Shown piece after piece: positions 51,801-59,863 of a DNA stretch of 64,000 nt (position 1 is the first letter of the stretch; the number at the start of each line of letters is the position of its first letter). The position numbers and the translations under genes were made by a program. The notes below the pieces were generated by a model. It saw nothing but the letters and a program-made list of their open reading frames with translations, was not told the DNA's origin and did no database searches. Source of the DNA: Paenibacillus sp. SY21-1 (lineage in GTDB: Bacteria > Bacillota > Bacilli > Paenibacillales > Paenibacillaceae); the NCBI RefSeq assembly GCF_005222705.1, contig NZ_STGF01000001.1, positions 310,001-374,000 of the forward strand. Reading direction: 5' to 3'.

Positions 51801-51898
51801 GCAGGAGCTGCCATAACCGCATGACCTGCTACGGTATTGGAAAGCAGCGTCAATCCCAACGCGACAGAAACTAGTTTTTTTGTTGATTTGGTTTTCAA
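48872..51898 (-). CDS. S-layer-anchored PAP2 acid phosphatase with autotransporter-type beta-strand repeat
   Basis: 1008 residues, TTG start at 51898 with AGGAG upstream, then signal peptide KTKSTKKLVSVALGLTLLSNTVAGHAVMA. Residues ~40-320 are a PAP2/class A acid phosphatase with the whole signature: KNFYSYMRP (K-x6-RP), PSGH, and SRIVAGMHSPLD (SR-x5-H-x3-D). After a linker comes a PATR (autotransporter-associated) repeat (GAGKLTKEGSGELTLAG, then NTYAGGTELKAGTLVGG) with beta-helix-like sequence to ~600, a Ser/Thr/Gly linker and a beta-sandwich region. Last come three SLH domains (~825-1005; FGDTATHWGTDYISYLAARGLVDG, FDDVQAGAWYVPYV, FADQSSISGWAADAV). Probably releases phosphate from organic esters at the cell surface. 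Confidence 0.92.
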   Translation of the reverse strand: MKTKSTKKLVSVALGLTLLSNTVAGHAVMAAPAVPSIEVPTAPAWGHFVDSYKNNNSGNLSVASNPTIGMLSGFLELWTPGTEWNNGTKLNADVLNYNIDYVANLSKTRTEADEIRAYYDDRRNQSYGATEGLGALADVYREKSGTYTTITSIPADATSVKYNDGNGANKAGDSSSELGKMVDLIGALRGNYASTTPAKNFYSYMRPYRWAEDTSLIVPTLVPAISATPATDGGFPSGHTNASFLASYALAYAVPERFQELMTRASEMGNSRIVAGMHSPLDVIGGRVMATALAAAALADPDNAELKQAAYDQAHDVLLKETGTSEDRFTDYEQNKKRFTERLTFGFTQINDTTKPVAVPKGAEVLLETRQPYLSDEQRRAVLATTAIASGYPVLDDPEGWGRLNLFAAADGYGAFQSDVTVVMDASQGGFHAKDLWRNNIAGAGKLTKEGSGELTLAGDNTYAGGTELKAGTLVGGSAAAFGAGAVTNNGGTLAESVTGKVTIGGDFTQSAEGTLELSLASANDVLEVKGAVKPSGKLHVSFADNYVPAAGTLTLISHGANQRTGQFSAVEIEGLPGQYNAQVVYQSGFIGLQITSKTGSDNTSGSGNTNPSTGANNGTIDPVANTLTVTAQIDSQGNATATINDAHIQTLIGQAQSGGTLTLNVAPADKASAIGVTLSKAAVSSLAGSRVKETVVVTQWGTLTFDEKTLDAIAKAEGATVQIKMATRDAGVLSTEAKALVGARPVLDITVVSGSANLSSFDGGTVQLAVPYTPAQGEDTSAIVIYYINANGKANVVANSGYHNGKVVATTDHLSQYAVGYNKISFGDTATHWGTDYISYLAARGLVDGSGSNQFTPNRSVTRAEFAKMLAGIAGANTTADAVSGFDDVQAGAWYVPYVAWAAEHDIVKGSGNNRFNPNAAISREEMSVMLKRFADYAGYTLPKSVSEATFADQSSISGWAADAVKALQQADVLAGKGANAFDPKGSVTRAEAAKVLASLHRMINNR

Positions 51899-52091
51899 AT
51901 CGATTCTACTCCTATCTAATTAGTTTGCTAATCGATGCCAAATACCACAAATGGCCAAGACCTCCAAACGATCCTCCAGCTTGTCCGCAAGTATCTTCTT
52001 CGCATCATCCTCTCGCCAATTAAGCGTGAATATGGATCGATTTCAACGTAGCATCGGCACGCACTGCCGTTCAATATAACAATTTCCTCAT

Positions 52092-52119
52092 AGTATAAGA
52101 ATGGTATTCTCTTCGCCAA
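52092..52119 (-). promoter_or_regulatory. Promoter of the PAP2-SLH gene
   Basis: On the minus strand, TTGGCG (52119-52114), a 16-base spacer, TATACT (52097-52092). The predicted leader is ~190 bases, long for this window, and contains no gene I can support. Confidence 0.55.
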
Positions 52120-52290
52120 ATCCAGCATTTTGGAGCGGTTTTTTTCGTATTCCGGCAACTATGAAAGCGTTTTTAAAAATAGGGCGTAATACGCTTTTTA
52201 AGATGGGCCTGCTCATGTTAAGATTTGATTAATGTGTATAAGTCCGTCCCTTGTGTGTTGTATAATCTAGGCGGTGGGGGGGAGTTAAGC

Positions 52291-54615
52291 GTGAAAAAGG
52301 GGAACTCGGTATTTGCTAATTTGGCCGTTTCATATGCAGCTATCGTGCTGATTATCGTGCTCTTGCTCTGCTCTGTTTTCTATATCTATTTCTCAAACAA
52401 CTACAAAGAGGAGCTGCGCAACAAAAACCAGCTGCTTCTGGAGAATACAGCCAAAACGATTGAAACGTCGGTTCTGCAGCGGGTCCGGCAGGTGTATCTG
52501 GATCTTTCCGTCGATAGAACGGCGGATATTCGCTTATTTGCCGACTCTTCCTATCAAGACAAGCTTAGCAGGACAGTCGATTTGCAGGCGCTGCTCAAGT
52601 CGGAGGTCAACAGCAACTCGGATATTGTACAGGCTGTGCACCTTTATTACCCCGAAACCAATATCATGCTTTCATCGCTATATGGACTAAAATTTAATGC
52701 CAGTCAGGATGACGGCGCGTTATTTCTGGCAGACTGGGTCGAATCGATGCGAAGCGCCAAGCAGAGCAGCCTCTGGACGCCGACGAGGCAGATTCCCAAT
52801 GATATTTTCTCCAGCATCCCGGACAAAAGCGGCAGCGCATTGATCACTTACGCACATACCTATCCCTTTAGAGGCTCCGGCGAGAGCAGCGATCTGATCA
52901 TTGCCATTGATGTGAAGGAAAGCGCCATTAGCAGCGTGCTCGAGACGATGATGCAGGGGCAGCATGCCAACACGTTTATTCTGGATGAATCGGGGAGCAT
53001 GATCAGCCGATCGGTTAAAAGCGGCCCCGCACTGCGAAATCCGTATGATGCGGCCACAACCGGTGAACTGCTGTCCGAGGCGACCAACGACGGCGGCAGC
53101 TATGAGAAAACGCTGAATCTTTCTTCTCATGTCGTGTCCTATCACACAGTCCCGCTGACAGGCTGGAAACTGTACAGCACCGTTCCATCCGATATTTTTT
53201 ATAAAAAGCTATTTATGGTGCAAAAGCTGGTGCTTGGCATTTGTTTGCTTGCCATTGTAATCGGGATGGTCCTGTCGGGACTGTTCGCCAAAGCCCATTA
53301 CAGCCCGATCAAACGGCTTGCTGGCAGAGCCAAGGGCTTGCCGGAGCACGCGCACGGCCAGTTGGTCAATGAATACCGCATGATTGATACCGCCTTCGAT
53401 CGGCTCAATGATATAGTCAGCAGTCTGGAGGAAACGCTCGAGGCGAACAGTCCCGCCATCAGGCGCAATGCGCTAATGAAAATGCTCCAACACAGCTACT
53501 CACGCGAGCAACTGGCAAAGGAGCTGAACATACTGGGCATTTCTCGCGACTATCGCTATTTTAGCTGTGCAATCATTCATTCACGCGAGGCTCACGCACG
53601 TTTAAGCTCGAGAAGCAAGCCGTATGCGGCCAGCTCCATGATGGCGAGACTAGAGGCAGCATGCGGGACAACAAGCCGCGGCATTGCCGCAGAGCTGCCA
53701 GACAAGAAGGTGGTTGTCCTGATTTGCTCGTCCGAGCCGGACGATACGCTTCTGGAGCAGCTTGCCCATGCAATCATGTTGGAGGACGAACAGCAGCTTG
53801 CGCTGGATGATCAAATGTCATGGGGCGCATGGGTGGAGGACATCAGCGAGGTTCATACAAGCTTTCAGGAAGCTCAGACTTTGATTAAATACGGCTACTT
53901 CCTGCCGGATGCGGCTGTTCTGAGGGATCGGGGGCTGCTGCAGCGCGAGAGCAGCGGCGAGGAAATTCCCCAATCCATGCTCGCCAGATTCAAAGAGAAA
54001 CTGCATGCCAGGCAGCTTGATGATATTGTTGCGGCAGTCGATCAATTGGTGGCGGCGATGCGGGAAGGAACCTACTCAGCCAGCTATTGTCATTTTATCC
54101 TGTCGAACGCCGTTTTCATTTATTCCGATTATTTAAAAAGCGTTCGATATCAGCATCCCGTTCAAGGAAATTTGGATGTCTATCACCAGTATAACGATAC
54201 GTTTCATATTGAGCATTTCCGGGCGTGGCTGATCGCTTCGATCTCAGACTGCATCGCTCATATGGAGAAGCGGAACAGCGACAGGGCCAGCTCCAGCATT
54301 GATTCCGTCAAGCAATATATCCGCGATCATTTGGCCGATGATCTGTCTCTCGAAACGGTAGCGGCTCAAGTGTTTATCAGCCCCAAATATTTAAGCAAGC
54401 TTTTTAAAGAAGAAAACGGCGTTACCTACACCGAATACGTCACCAGTCAGCGTATGGAGAAAGCACGATTGCTGATCGAAAGCAATGATATGACGGTCGA
54501 ACAGGTTGCAGCCATGGTCGGCTACGGCACAGCGGCATATTTTATCAAGAAATTCAAGGAAATGTACGGCTGCACGCCGAGAAATTATTTGCGAAATACG
54601 GTTAACCAAGCGTAG
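52291..54615 (+). CDS. Membrane-anchored AraC-family regulator with extracytoplasmic sensor
   Basis: 774 residues from GTG 52291 (GGGGGGGAG upstream); the frame extends 22 codons without a site. TM1 ~10-33, an extracytoplasmic Cache-like sensor (~34-300; LDLSVDRTADIRLFADSSYQ, FILDESGSMISR, VSYHTVPLTGWKLYSTVP), TM2 ~305-327, a cytoplasmic linker, and at the end two HTH of the AraC type (LSLETVAAQVFISPKYLSKLF, then MTVEQVAAMVGYGTAAYFIKKFKEMYG, ending TPRNYLRN). This is the common Paenibacillus sugar-responsive one-component sensor. The lipoprotein gene follows by 47 bases. A TATAAT at 52261-52266 may be its -10. Confidence 0.9.
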   Translation: MKKGNSVFANLAVSYAAIVLIIVLLLCSVFYIYFSNNYKEELRNKNQLLLENTAKTIETSVLQRVRQVYLDLSVDRTADIRLFADSSYQDKLSRTVDLQALLKSEVNSNSDIVQAVHLYYPETNIMLSSLYGLKFNASQDDGALFLADWVESMRSAKQSSLWTPTRQIPNDIFSSIPDKSGSALITYAHTYPFRGSGESSDLIIAIDVKESAISSVLETMMQGQHANTFILDESGSMISRSVKSGPALRNPYDAATTGELLSEATNDGGSYEKTLNLSSHVVSYHTVPLTGWKLYSTVPSDIFYKKLFMVQKLVLGICLLAIVIGMVLSGLFAKAHYSPIKRLAGRAKGLPEHAHGQLVNEYRMIDTAFDRLNDIVSSLEETLEANSPAIRRNALMKMLQHSYSREQLAKELNILGISRDYRYFSCAIIHSREAHARLSSRSKPYAASSMMARLEAACGTTSRGIAAELPDKKVVVLICSSEPDDTLLEQLAHAIMLEDEQQLALDDQMSWGAWVEDISEVHTSFQEAQTLIKYGYFLPDAAVLRDRGLLQRESSGEEIPQSMLARFKEKLHARQLDDIVAAVDQLVAAMREGTYSASYCHFILSNAVFIYSDYLKSVRYQHPVQGNLDVYHQYNDTFHIEHFRAWLIASISDCIAHMEKRNSDRASSSIDSVKQYIRDHLADDLSLETVAAQVFISPKYLSKLFKEENGVTYTEYVTSQRMEKARLLIESNDMTVEQVAAMVGYGTAAYFIKKFKEMYGCTPRNYLRNTVNQA

Positions 54616-54662
54616 CCCCGGCAGCCGGCGCGTACGGGATACTGGTTAAGGAAGGATACGGA

Positions 54663-56288
54663 ATGGAGACGAAGCAATTATGGCGGCTAACGGCCTTGCT
54701 TGGCGTTCTATGGTTAGTCCTCTGCGGCTGTGAGATACGCTCCGAGCAGCCGTCCCACGCCGGAGAACAGCAAGCTCTGACAGCCGCAGGCACCTCGCGC
54801 TACTCGATTTCCTGGACGATGCATCTGAATCTGCCCGTACCCGAGAACGCGGAAATGGTCCGGTATATCGAGGATAAATTTAATGTCGATTTAGACATCT
54901 GGAATTTGGAGAACAACCGCTACGAGGCGCTTCTCGACATGAAGCTGGCGCAAGGCGCCATTCCGGACCTGTTCAGAATCAGGCAGCCGCAGGATTTGCT
55001 TAAATATGAGCGGCAAGGGCTGCTCGCCGAAATTCCGGAGGCGATGCTCGAGCAATATGCGCCCAATCTGGTAAATGCCATTAGAGAGCATGCGCCGGAT
55101 GATTTGGAATACGGCAAAATAGACGGCAAGTATTATGGCATACCTGTCGTGAATCCGACGAACATTTACCGCATTCCTGTCGTCTACCGTCAGGACTGGC
55201 TTGACCGTCTCGGTCTGAACGTGCCCGATACACTCGATGATTTCGAGAAGGTCATCTACGCCTTCACCAATGACGATCCTGACGGCAACGGGGTCAAGGA
55301 CACGTATGGCCTATCGAGTGAAGGCATGAATATCGTCTTCGGCTCCTTCGGTCAAATCGTATTTGCCGACCAAATCTATTTCGGAGAGAAGGATGGGAGC
55401 CTTGCAATCGGCGCGCTGCAGCCCGAGATGAAGGAGGCCTTGGGATATCTTCGCAAATGGTACAAGGATGGCGTTATTGATCCGGAATTTATTACGGGGG
55501 AGAACAAAGGCGGCTACAAGCATTTGTCCCATGCTTTCATCAACGGCCGGATCGGCATGACCTCCATGGGCAATTATTATCACTGGATTCAGAAGGGCGA
55601 TTATTTCACCTATGACGAGGAGGATCATACGAGCGGAAAAGACGTTCCCGTGGAAGCCTCCTTCAATGCAAAGGAATTAACGGCCAAAAACCCAAGCGCC
55701 CGAATCGCATTCGGCCGCCCCTTCAGCGGTCCGGAAGGCAAACGGGGCTCCAAAGCCTACGATTTGCTGATGAGCTTCACCGCCATCGGCGCCAATGCGG
55801 TAAAGGAGCCAGGCAAGCTGGAAAAAATTCTGCAAATCCTTGACTATGTCAGCGCCAATCCCGATCTGGACGAGTCCACCGCCATGAAATACGGCAAGCA
55901 AGGAAAGCATTGGGAGTGGGCCGGCCTATCCAAAGAGGATGTTGTCGTGCTTCCTCCCTATGACAGAATGTTCAGCTATCAGAATATGATTGGCGCCAAT
56001 TTGGGGATGACGGTCCCACTAATTCCGACAGAACGACGGGAGCAGTGGGCAGCGACACTGGGTCTGGACCAGGACGGCATCTATAATGCGCTAGCCGTTG
56101 CCACGCCCTCCTTGACCAAAAACGCCCAGGAGCTGATCAAGCTAAAAAATAAAGCTTACATTGCCTTTATCACAGGCGAACGGCCTCTGGATGAATTTGA
56201 TGCTTTCGTTCAGGAGTTTTTAAAAGCAGGCGGCAGTCAGGTACTGCAGGAGGCAGACGACTGGTATCGCCAGCATTCCGTCCAATAA
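54663..56288 (+). CDS. Extracellular solute-binding lipoprotein (family 1, LipO-like)
   Basis: 541 residues, ATG 54663 after AAGGATAC. Lipobox VLCGC (residues 19-23). The body has the oligosaccharide-binding pattern of LipO-type proteins: WNLENNRYEALLDMKLAQGAIPDLFRI, YGIPVVNPTNIYRIPVVYRQDWLDRLGL, and the calcium-loop-like DDPDGNGVKDTYG. No ABC permease genes are next to it; permeases elsewhere would be needed for uptake, or the protein acts as a sensor co-receptor for the AraC protein upstream. Terminator at 56304. Confidence 0.88.
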   Translation: METKQLWRLTALLGVLWLVLCGCEIRSEQPSHAGEQQALTAAGTSRYSISWTMHLNLPVPENAEMVRYIEDKFNVDLDIWNLENNRYEALLDMKLAQGAIPDLFRIRQPQDLLKYERQGLLAEIPEAMLEQYAPNLVNAIREHAPDDLEYGKIDGKYYGIPVVNPTNIYRIPVVYRQDWLDRLGLNVPDTLDDFEKVIYAFTNDDPDGNGVKDTYGLSSEGMNIVFGSFGQIVFADQIYFGEKDGSLAIGALQPEMKEALGYLRKWYKDGVIDPEFITGENKGGYKHLSHAFINGRIGMTSMGNYYHWIQKGDYFTYDEEDHTSGKDVPVEASFNAKELTAKNPSARIAFGRPFSGPEGKRGSKAYDLLMSFTAIGANAVKEPGKLEKILQILDYVSANPDLDESTAMKYGKQGKHWEWAGLSKEDVVVLPPYDRMFSYQNMIGANLGMTVPLIPTERREQWAATLGLDQDGIYNALAVATPSLTKNAQELIKLKNKAYIAFITGERPLDEFDAFVQEFLKAGGSQVLQEADDWYRQHSVQ

Positions 56289-56303
56289 GACTTCTATAAA
56301 ATC

Positions 56304-56339
56304 AGCCTTTCCGGCAGACGCGCCGGGAAGGCTTTTTTC
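56304..56339 (+). terminator. Intrinsic terminator after the solute-binding protein gene
   Basis: AGCCTTTCCGGC (56304-56315) pairs with GCCGGGAAGGCT (56322-56333), followed by six T. Confidence 0.9.
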
Positions 56340-56468
56340 TATGATGGCTTGTCGCGGCGAATGCTCCGCTTCCTCTTTCTACTATGCGCTTTGGCGAAAT
56401 CTTGACCGTGTCTGGAGAAGCTGCCGATAAGCGTAATCTATATTACCGTGGAGATCGTATCTGCAGCG

Positions 56469-57074
56469 TTACGGCTTGGCTACATATTCGACGGATTGCA
56501 TATGAGTTTTGGTTAAATCAATGACTTCCTGGATAAACTCTTCTTGGGAAGCCGCAAAACCGGTTTGAATCCAGTGAAGGATAATCCCATAGAAGCCGTA
56601 CGCAGTATAACGTTTGAAATAATCCATATTGACAGGCATTCGGTTTATCGTCTCGAACTTGAATTGCTGTTGATAAATGCGCAGAATGGTTTGCGGAAAT
56701 TCCGTGTGCAGCCGTGGCAATGTATCATCGTACTTAATGAGCTCAAAAAATTCACGTTGCTCGTAAATGTAGGAGACGATACGAAAGGATGCGGCAGCCA
56801 GCTTGGCGGTTGACACCTTTTGTCCCGGCACGTATGGGGCTCCGACAGAGCTTTCCAGTCCGTTCAACACGGACGCAAGCAGCCATTCCGACAGCTCTAT
56901 TTTATCCTTATAGTGAACATAGAAGGTGCTGCGATTATAAGCGGCCGTGTCGACAATATCCTTTACGGTAACCGCGTGGTATCCCTTTTCTTTTATCAGC
57001 TTGATAAAGGCGGAAGCCAAATGCGTCTGTGTCCGGTGCTGCCGCTGAGTTGGCGTGGATTGGTCCTTGCTCAT
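56469..57074 (-). CDS. TetR/AcrR-family regulator (divergent to SDR)
   Basis: 201 residues from ATG 57074, 9 bases after GGGGGAG; ATG 57080 is too close to that site. HTH: LASAFIKLIKEKGYHAVTVKDIVDTAAYNRSTFYVHYKDKIEL. The C-terminal part (FKRYTAYGFYGIILHWIQTGF...EFIQEVIDL) matches the DhaS-type/TetR_C_7-like ligand domain. Divergent from the SDR gene, with a palindrome between them; the SDR is its likely target. Confidence 0.86.
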   Translation of the reverse strand: MSKDQSTPTQRQHRTQTHLASAFIKLIKEKGYHAVTVKDIVDTAAYNRSTFYVHYKDKIELSEWLLASVLNGLESSVGAPYVPGQKVSTAKLAAASFRIVSYIYEQREFFELIKYDDTLPRLHTEFPQTILRIYQQQFKFETINRMPVNMDYFKRYTAYGFYGIILHWIQTGFAASQEEFIQEVIDLTKTHMQSVEYVAKP

Positions 57075-57184
57075 TATCATGATCTCCCCCAAGTTAGACA
57101 ATTGCGCCGAAAGTGTCTATGAATTGAACAGTCAGCTAAATGTTGATGATAGGTTAGCCTTACGCAAAGATGTAAAATTAGCTT

Positions 57185-57202
57185 GTGTGCGATTGATCAC
57201 AC
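57185..57202. promoter_or_regulatory. Palindrome between the TetR and SDR genes (CRP/FNR-like or TetR operator)
   Basis: GTGTGCGATTGATCACAC has inverted ends GTGTG/CACAC and matches TGTGA-N6-TCACA with one mismatch. It lies 57 bases before the SDR ATG. Either a CRP/FNR-family site or the TetR operator. Confidence 0.45.
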
Positions 57203-57258
57203 TTATGCGCTTACATGATCAAGGTCTGAACGATATTATTGTACTGGAGGACATGGAT

Positions 57259-57996
57259 ATGGGTAAACTGCAAAACAAAGTAGCTGTTATTACTGGAGGA
57301 GCATCGGGCATCGGTGCGGCAACTGCCAGATTGTTCGCGGCCGAAGGGGCCAAAATCGTAATCGTCGACTTAAACGAGGAAAAAGGGAAAGCCTTCGAAA
57401 ACGAGCTGACTTCGCAGCAGGCGGAAGCGTTGTTTATTAAAGCCAATATTACCGACGAAGCGGAAGTCGCCAAACTCTTTCAACAAACTATCGAAGCCTT
57501 CGGAGCGGTGGACATCGTCTTTAACAACGCCGGCATAGGCCATGTTCAGCCTTCGCATGAATTGGAATACTCCGAGTGGCGCAACACGGTCAATGTCGAC
57601 CTTGACGGCGTCTTTCTCGTCGCACGCGAAGCGATTCGCGAAATGCTGAAAGCCGGCGGAGGCACAATCGTCAATACAGCCTCGATGTACGGTTGGGTAG
57701 GCTCGCCCGGCTCGGCTGCCTATAACGCTGCCAAAGGAGGCGTAGTCAACCTGACCCGTTCGCTTGCGCTCGAATACGCAGAGCATCATATTCGGGTAAA
57801 CGCGCTTTGCCCGGGCTTTATCGATACGCCGATCATTCCGGAGGAAAGCAAGCAAGCGCTGGCTGCAGCGACCCCGCTCAAGCGTCTCGGCCTGCCGGAG
57901 GAGATGGCGAAAGCCGTTCTGTTCCTTGCCAGCGAAGACTCTTCCTTCATGACCGGGAACAGCCTTATCGTAGATGGCGGTTATACCGCTCAATAA
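57259..57996 (+). CDS. Short-chain dehydrogenase/reductase (SDR, classical)
   Basis: 245 residues from ATG 57259 (GGAGG 8 bases before); the frame is open 68 codons further upstream without support. Cofactor motif TGGASGIG (13-20), acidic D after strand 2 (VIVDLNEE) favouring NAD(H), NNAG (~89-92), catalytic S in VNTASMYGW, YNAAK, and the PGFIDTPI segment. Substrate unknown; regulated with the divergent TetR. Confidence 0.92.
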   Translation: MGKLQNKVAVITGGASGIGAATARLFAAEGAKIVIVDLNEEKGKAFENELTSQQAEALFIKANITDEAEVAKLFQQTIEAFGAVDIVFNNAGIGHVQPSHELEYSEWRNTVNVDLDGVFLVAREAIREMLKAGGGTIVNTASMYGWVGSPGSAAYNAAKGGVVNLTRSLALEYAEHHIRVNALCPGFIDTPIIPEESKQALAAATPLKRLGLPEEMAKAVLFLASEDSSFMTGNSLIVDGGYTAQ

Positions 57997-58014
57997 AGAT
58001 GCAAACCAAATGAA

Positions 58015-58053
58015 ACGAAGGGTCATCGAGGCGAAGCTTCGATGGCCCTTCGT
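58015..58053. terminator. Bidirectional terminator between SDR and anti-sigma genes
   Basis: ACGAAGGGTCATCGA (58015-58029) pairs with TCGATGGCCCTTCGT (58039-58053, one G-U). T tracts are weak on both sides. Confidence 0.6.
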
Positions 58054-58076
58054 ACTATCAAGGCGTCATTCGGGGG

Positions 58077-59063
58077 CTACTGCACGCTTGCTGCCGCTGC
58101 AATCAACCTTTCTTTTGACATACTTGCAGAATCGGACTCCACATAAAACACGACGGTATCACCGCTATTCTCTTCCACCCACATAATGTTCTGAAGCACG
58201 GCGCTTTCGCCGTACAACGATTGCGTGTTTTTGGTAAAATGGGCTTTCCGTCCATTCAAATCGATTTCTTCGTAGACAGTGGAGGGCGCGGTCAAGCCTT
58301 CTACTTTAATGGATGTATCGCCAACAATCTCCCATGTCAAATAGATGCTCTCGCCGTCAGCATTACGATAAAGGGAGGAATATGGTGAAACCGCTCCATC
58401 TTTGGGCACGTCCGATAAACGCCATAATAACTCCTGTCCGCCCGATTGCTTATATTCCTCTTTCATATCCTTTAATAAATCGAGCGCATCCAGCCCCATA
58501 ACGAAATGGAAGGGACTGTTGGTAGTCCCGCCTGCAAAGGAATACTCGCCCTCCAGCAAAGAATCCGGGAGAGTCTCCGCCACTCCCTGCTGCTCCAGCA
58601 GCCCTCTCCATTGCTGCACATCGGATACAAACTCGGAATTTGTGACTCCTATCGCCAGCGGAATTCCCTTGAATTTGGCAAATAGCTCAGGAAGATAGAC
58701 GACTGCCGTTTCCCCTGGCGCAAGCTGTGATTGGACAGCTGCAAGGGAGGCGCGGGCGCTGCTCAGTGCATTCGAATCGAGATCAATCGCTTGGCTAGAC
58801 TGAAAGCGAACGGAATACTTTCCTTGCGAATCCGCGAACAGAAATTTGGTGCCCGCATAGCCGAAGCCGCATATAAGCGCTACGACCATAGCAACAATTA
58901 CAGCCTTTGGAAAACTCCATTTTTTCTTCATATGCCTGTTTCCCCTTTTATCCACCCTCACCCTTCTGTATTCCGCCGCAATTCGGATATCCAGCGAAGG
59001 GGGACATTCGAGTGCGGAGTCATTGCGCTTGAACGCTTCAGCTAATTCGCGCTCAATAGACAT
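58077..59063 (-). CDS. Putative anti-sigma factor, single-pass membrane protein
   Basis: 328 residues, ATG 59063 after GGAGAGG. A ~48-residue cytoplasmic part (starting MSIERELAEAFKRND), one membrane helix (AVIVAMVVALICGFGYAGTKFLF, ~54-76), and a ~250-residue outer domain without known motifs. Its start overlaps the ECF sigma gene by 11 bases; such overlap is typical for sigma and anti-sigma pairs. It has no zinc-binding ZAS motif (HxxxCxxC) in the N-terminus, so it is an RsiV/RsiX-like or novel class. Anti-sigma activity is inferred from context. Confidence 0.7.
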   Translation of the reverse strand: MSIERELAEAFKRNDSALECPPSLDIRIAAEYRRVRVDKRGNRHMKKKWSFPKAVIVAMVVALICGFGYAGTKFLFADSQGKYSVRFQSSQAIDLDSNALSSARASLAAVQSQLAPGETAVVYLPELFAKFKGIPLAIGVTNSEFVSDVQQWRGLLEQQGVAETLPDSLLEGEYSFAGGTTNSPFHFVMGLDALDLLKDMKEEYKQSGGQELLWRLSDVPKDGAVSPYSSLYRNADGESIYLTWEIVGDTSIKVEGLTAPSTVYEEIDLNGRKAHFTKNTQSLYGESAVLQNIMWVEENSGDTVVFYVESDSASMSKERLIAAAASVQ

Positions 59064-59631
59064 AGCCTTTCCTCTCCTTTTCGCCGTGCATAGCTTCGAA
59101 TCGACGGCGCAATTTTTTCAGAGCATGATGGTGTCTCGATTTGACCGTGCCTAGTGGAACGCCCAGCAATGATGCAATTTCTTCGAGCGAGCAGTCCTGA
59201 TAATAGCGTAGAACGATAATTTCTCTGGCCTTATCAGGGAGCGTTCTGAGTAGCGGCAGAAGCTCTATTTGATCCCCGATGGCCGATAACCGCGCTTCCG
59301 CCTTCATGTCGAACGCTTCTCCTGTCGAAGCCTTCAATCTCTCCGTAATTCGAAAAAGCCGCCAGCTCCTTCTTTTCCAATTTCGCACCTGCCTGACGAT
59401 TAATCCATTAAACCATGCCTTAAATGACTGCTCCGGGCGGTAGTTATCGGAGCATCTCAACAATTCAATGTATACCTCGCTCATGATGTCGCCTACGTCT
59501 TCCTCTCGCGGAGAGAGATAGCTGATCAGTTTGTAGGCATGCTCGCGCGTCGCGCCGTAAACTATTCGAAAAGCTTCTTCATCACCATGGCTCATCCGGA
59601 TAAGCCATAGGCTCCAATCAATATCCTTCAT
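59053..59631 (-). CDS. ECF-type RNA polymerase sigma factor
   Basis: 192 residues from ATG 59631 (GGAGG 9 bases before); the frame extends five codons. Region 2: AFRIVYGATREHAYKLISYLSPREEDVGDIMSEVYIELLRCSDNYRPEQSFKAWF, with the -10-binding helix. Region 4: LPDKAREIIVLRYYQDCSLEEIASLLGVPLGTVKSRHHHALKKLRR. Probably autoregulated. The promoter it recognises is not evident upstream. Confidence 0.92.
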   Translation of the reverse strand: MKDIDWSLWLIRMSHGDEEAFRIVYGATREHAYKLISYLSPREEDVGDIMSEVYIELLRCSDNYRPEQSFKAWFNGLIVRQVRNWKRRSWRLFRITERLKASTGEAFDMKAEARLSAIGDQIELLPLLRTLPDKAREIIVLRYYQDCSLEEIASLLGVPLGTVKSRHHHALKKLRRRFEAMHGEKERKGYVY

Positions 59632-59808
59632 AGGACCGGCCTCCATTCAGGTGTTACACTAACTATTGGCTCGTTTTCCGCAAAAGGTTCAACTTATCGC
59701 TTCAGTCCCTATTGCATGTCCAGTATGCTTTCACTCAAGCTTCTACTGGCGCCTAACTCGTCTTCCAGGTGTCGGCTTCTTTTATTCGCAAGGTTTGTTC
59801 TCATGATT

Positions 59809-59849
59809 TGCAAATAAACAAGGCCGCCAGGACAGCATCCTGACGGCCT
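59809..59849 (-). terminator. Terminator of trpB
   Basis: AGGCCGCCAGGA (59821-59832) pairs with TCCTGACGGCCT (59838-59849, one G-U); on the minus strand TGTTTATTTG follows. Confidence 0.8.
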
Positions 59850-59863
59850 CGAAGCAATGATGA

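Noticed and set aside
50954..51874. 306-codon Arg-rich frame antisense to the PAP2-SLH gene
   Set aside because: Shadow of a GC-rich gene; composition dominated by R/H.
51928..52158. 76-codon frame upstream of the PAP2-SLH gene
   Set aside because: Overlaps the promoter and leader of that gene and has no ribosome site.
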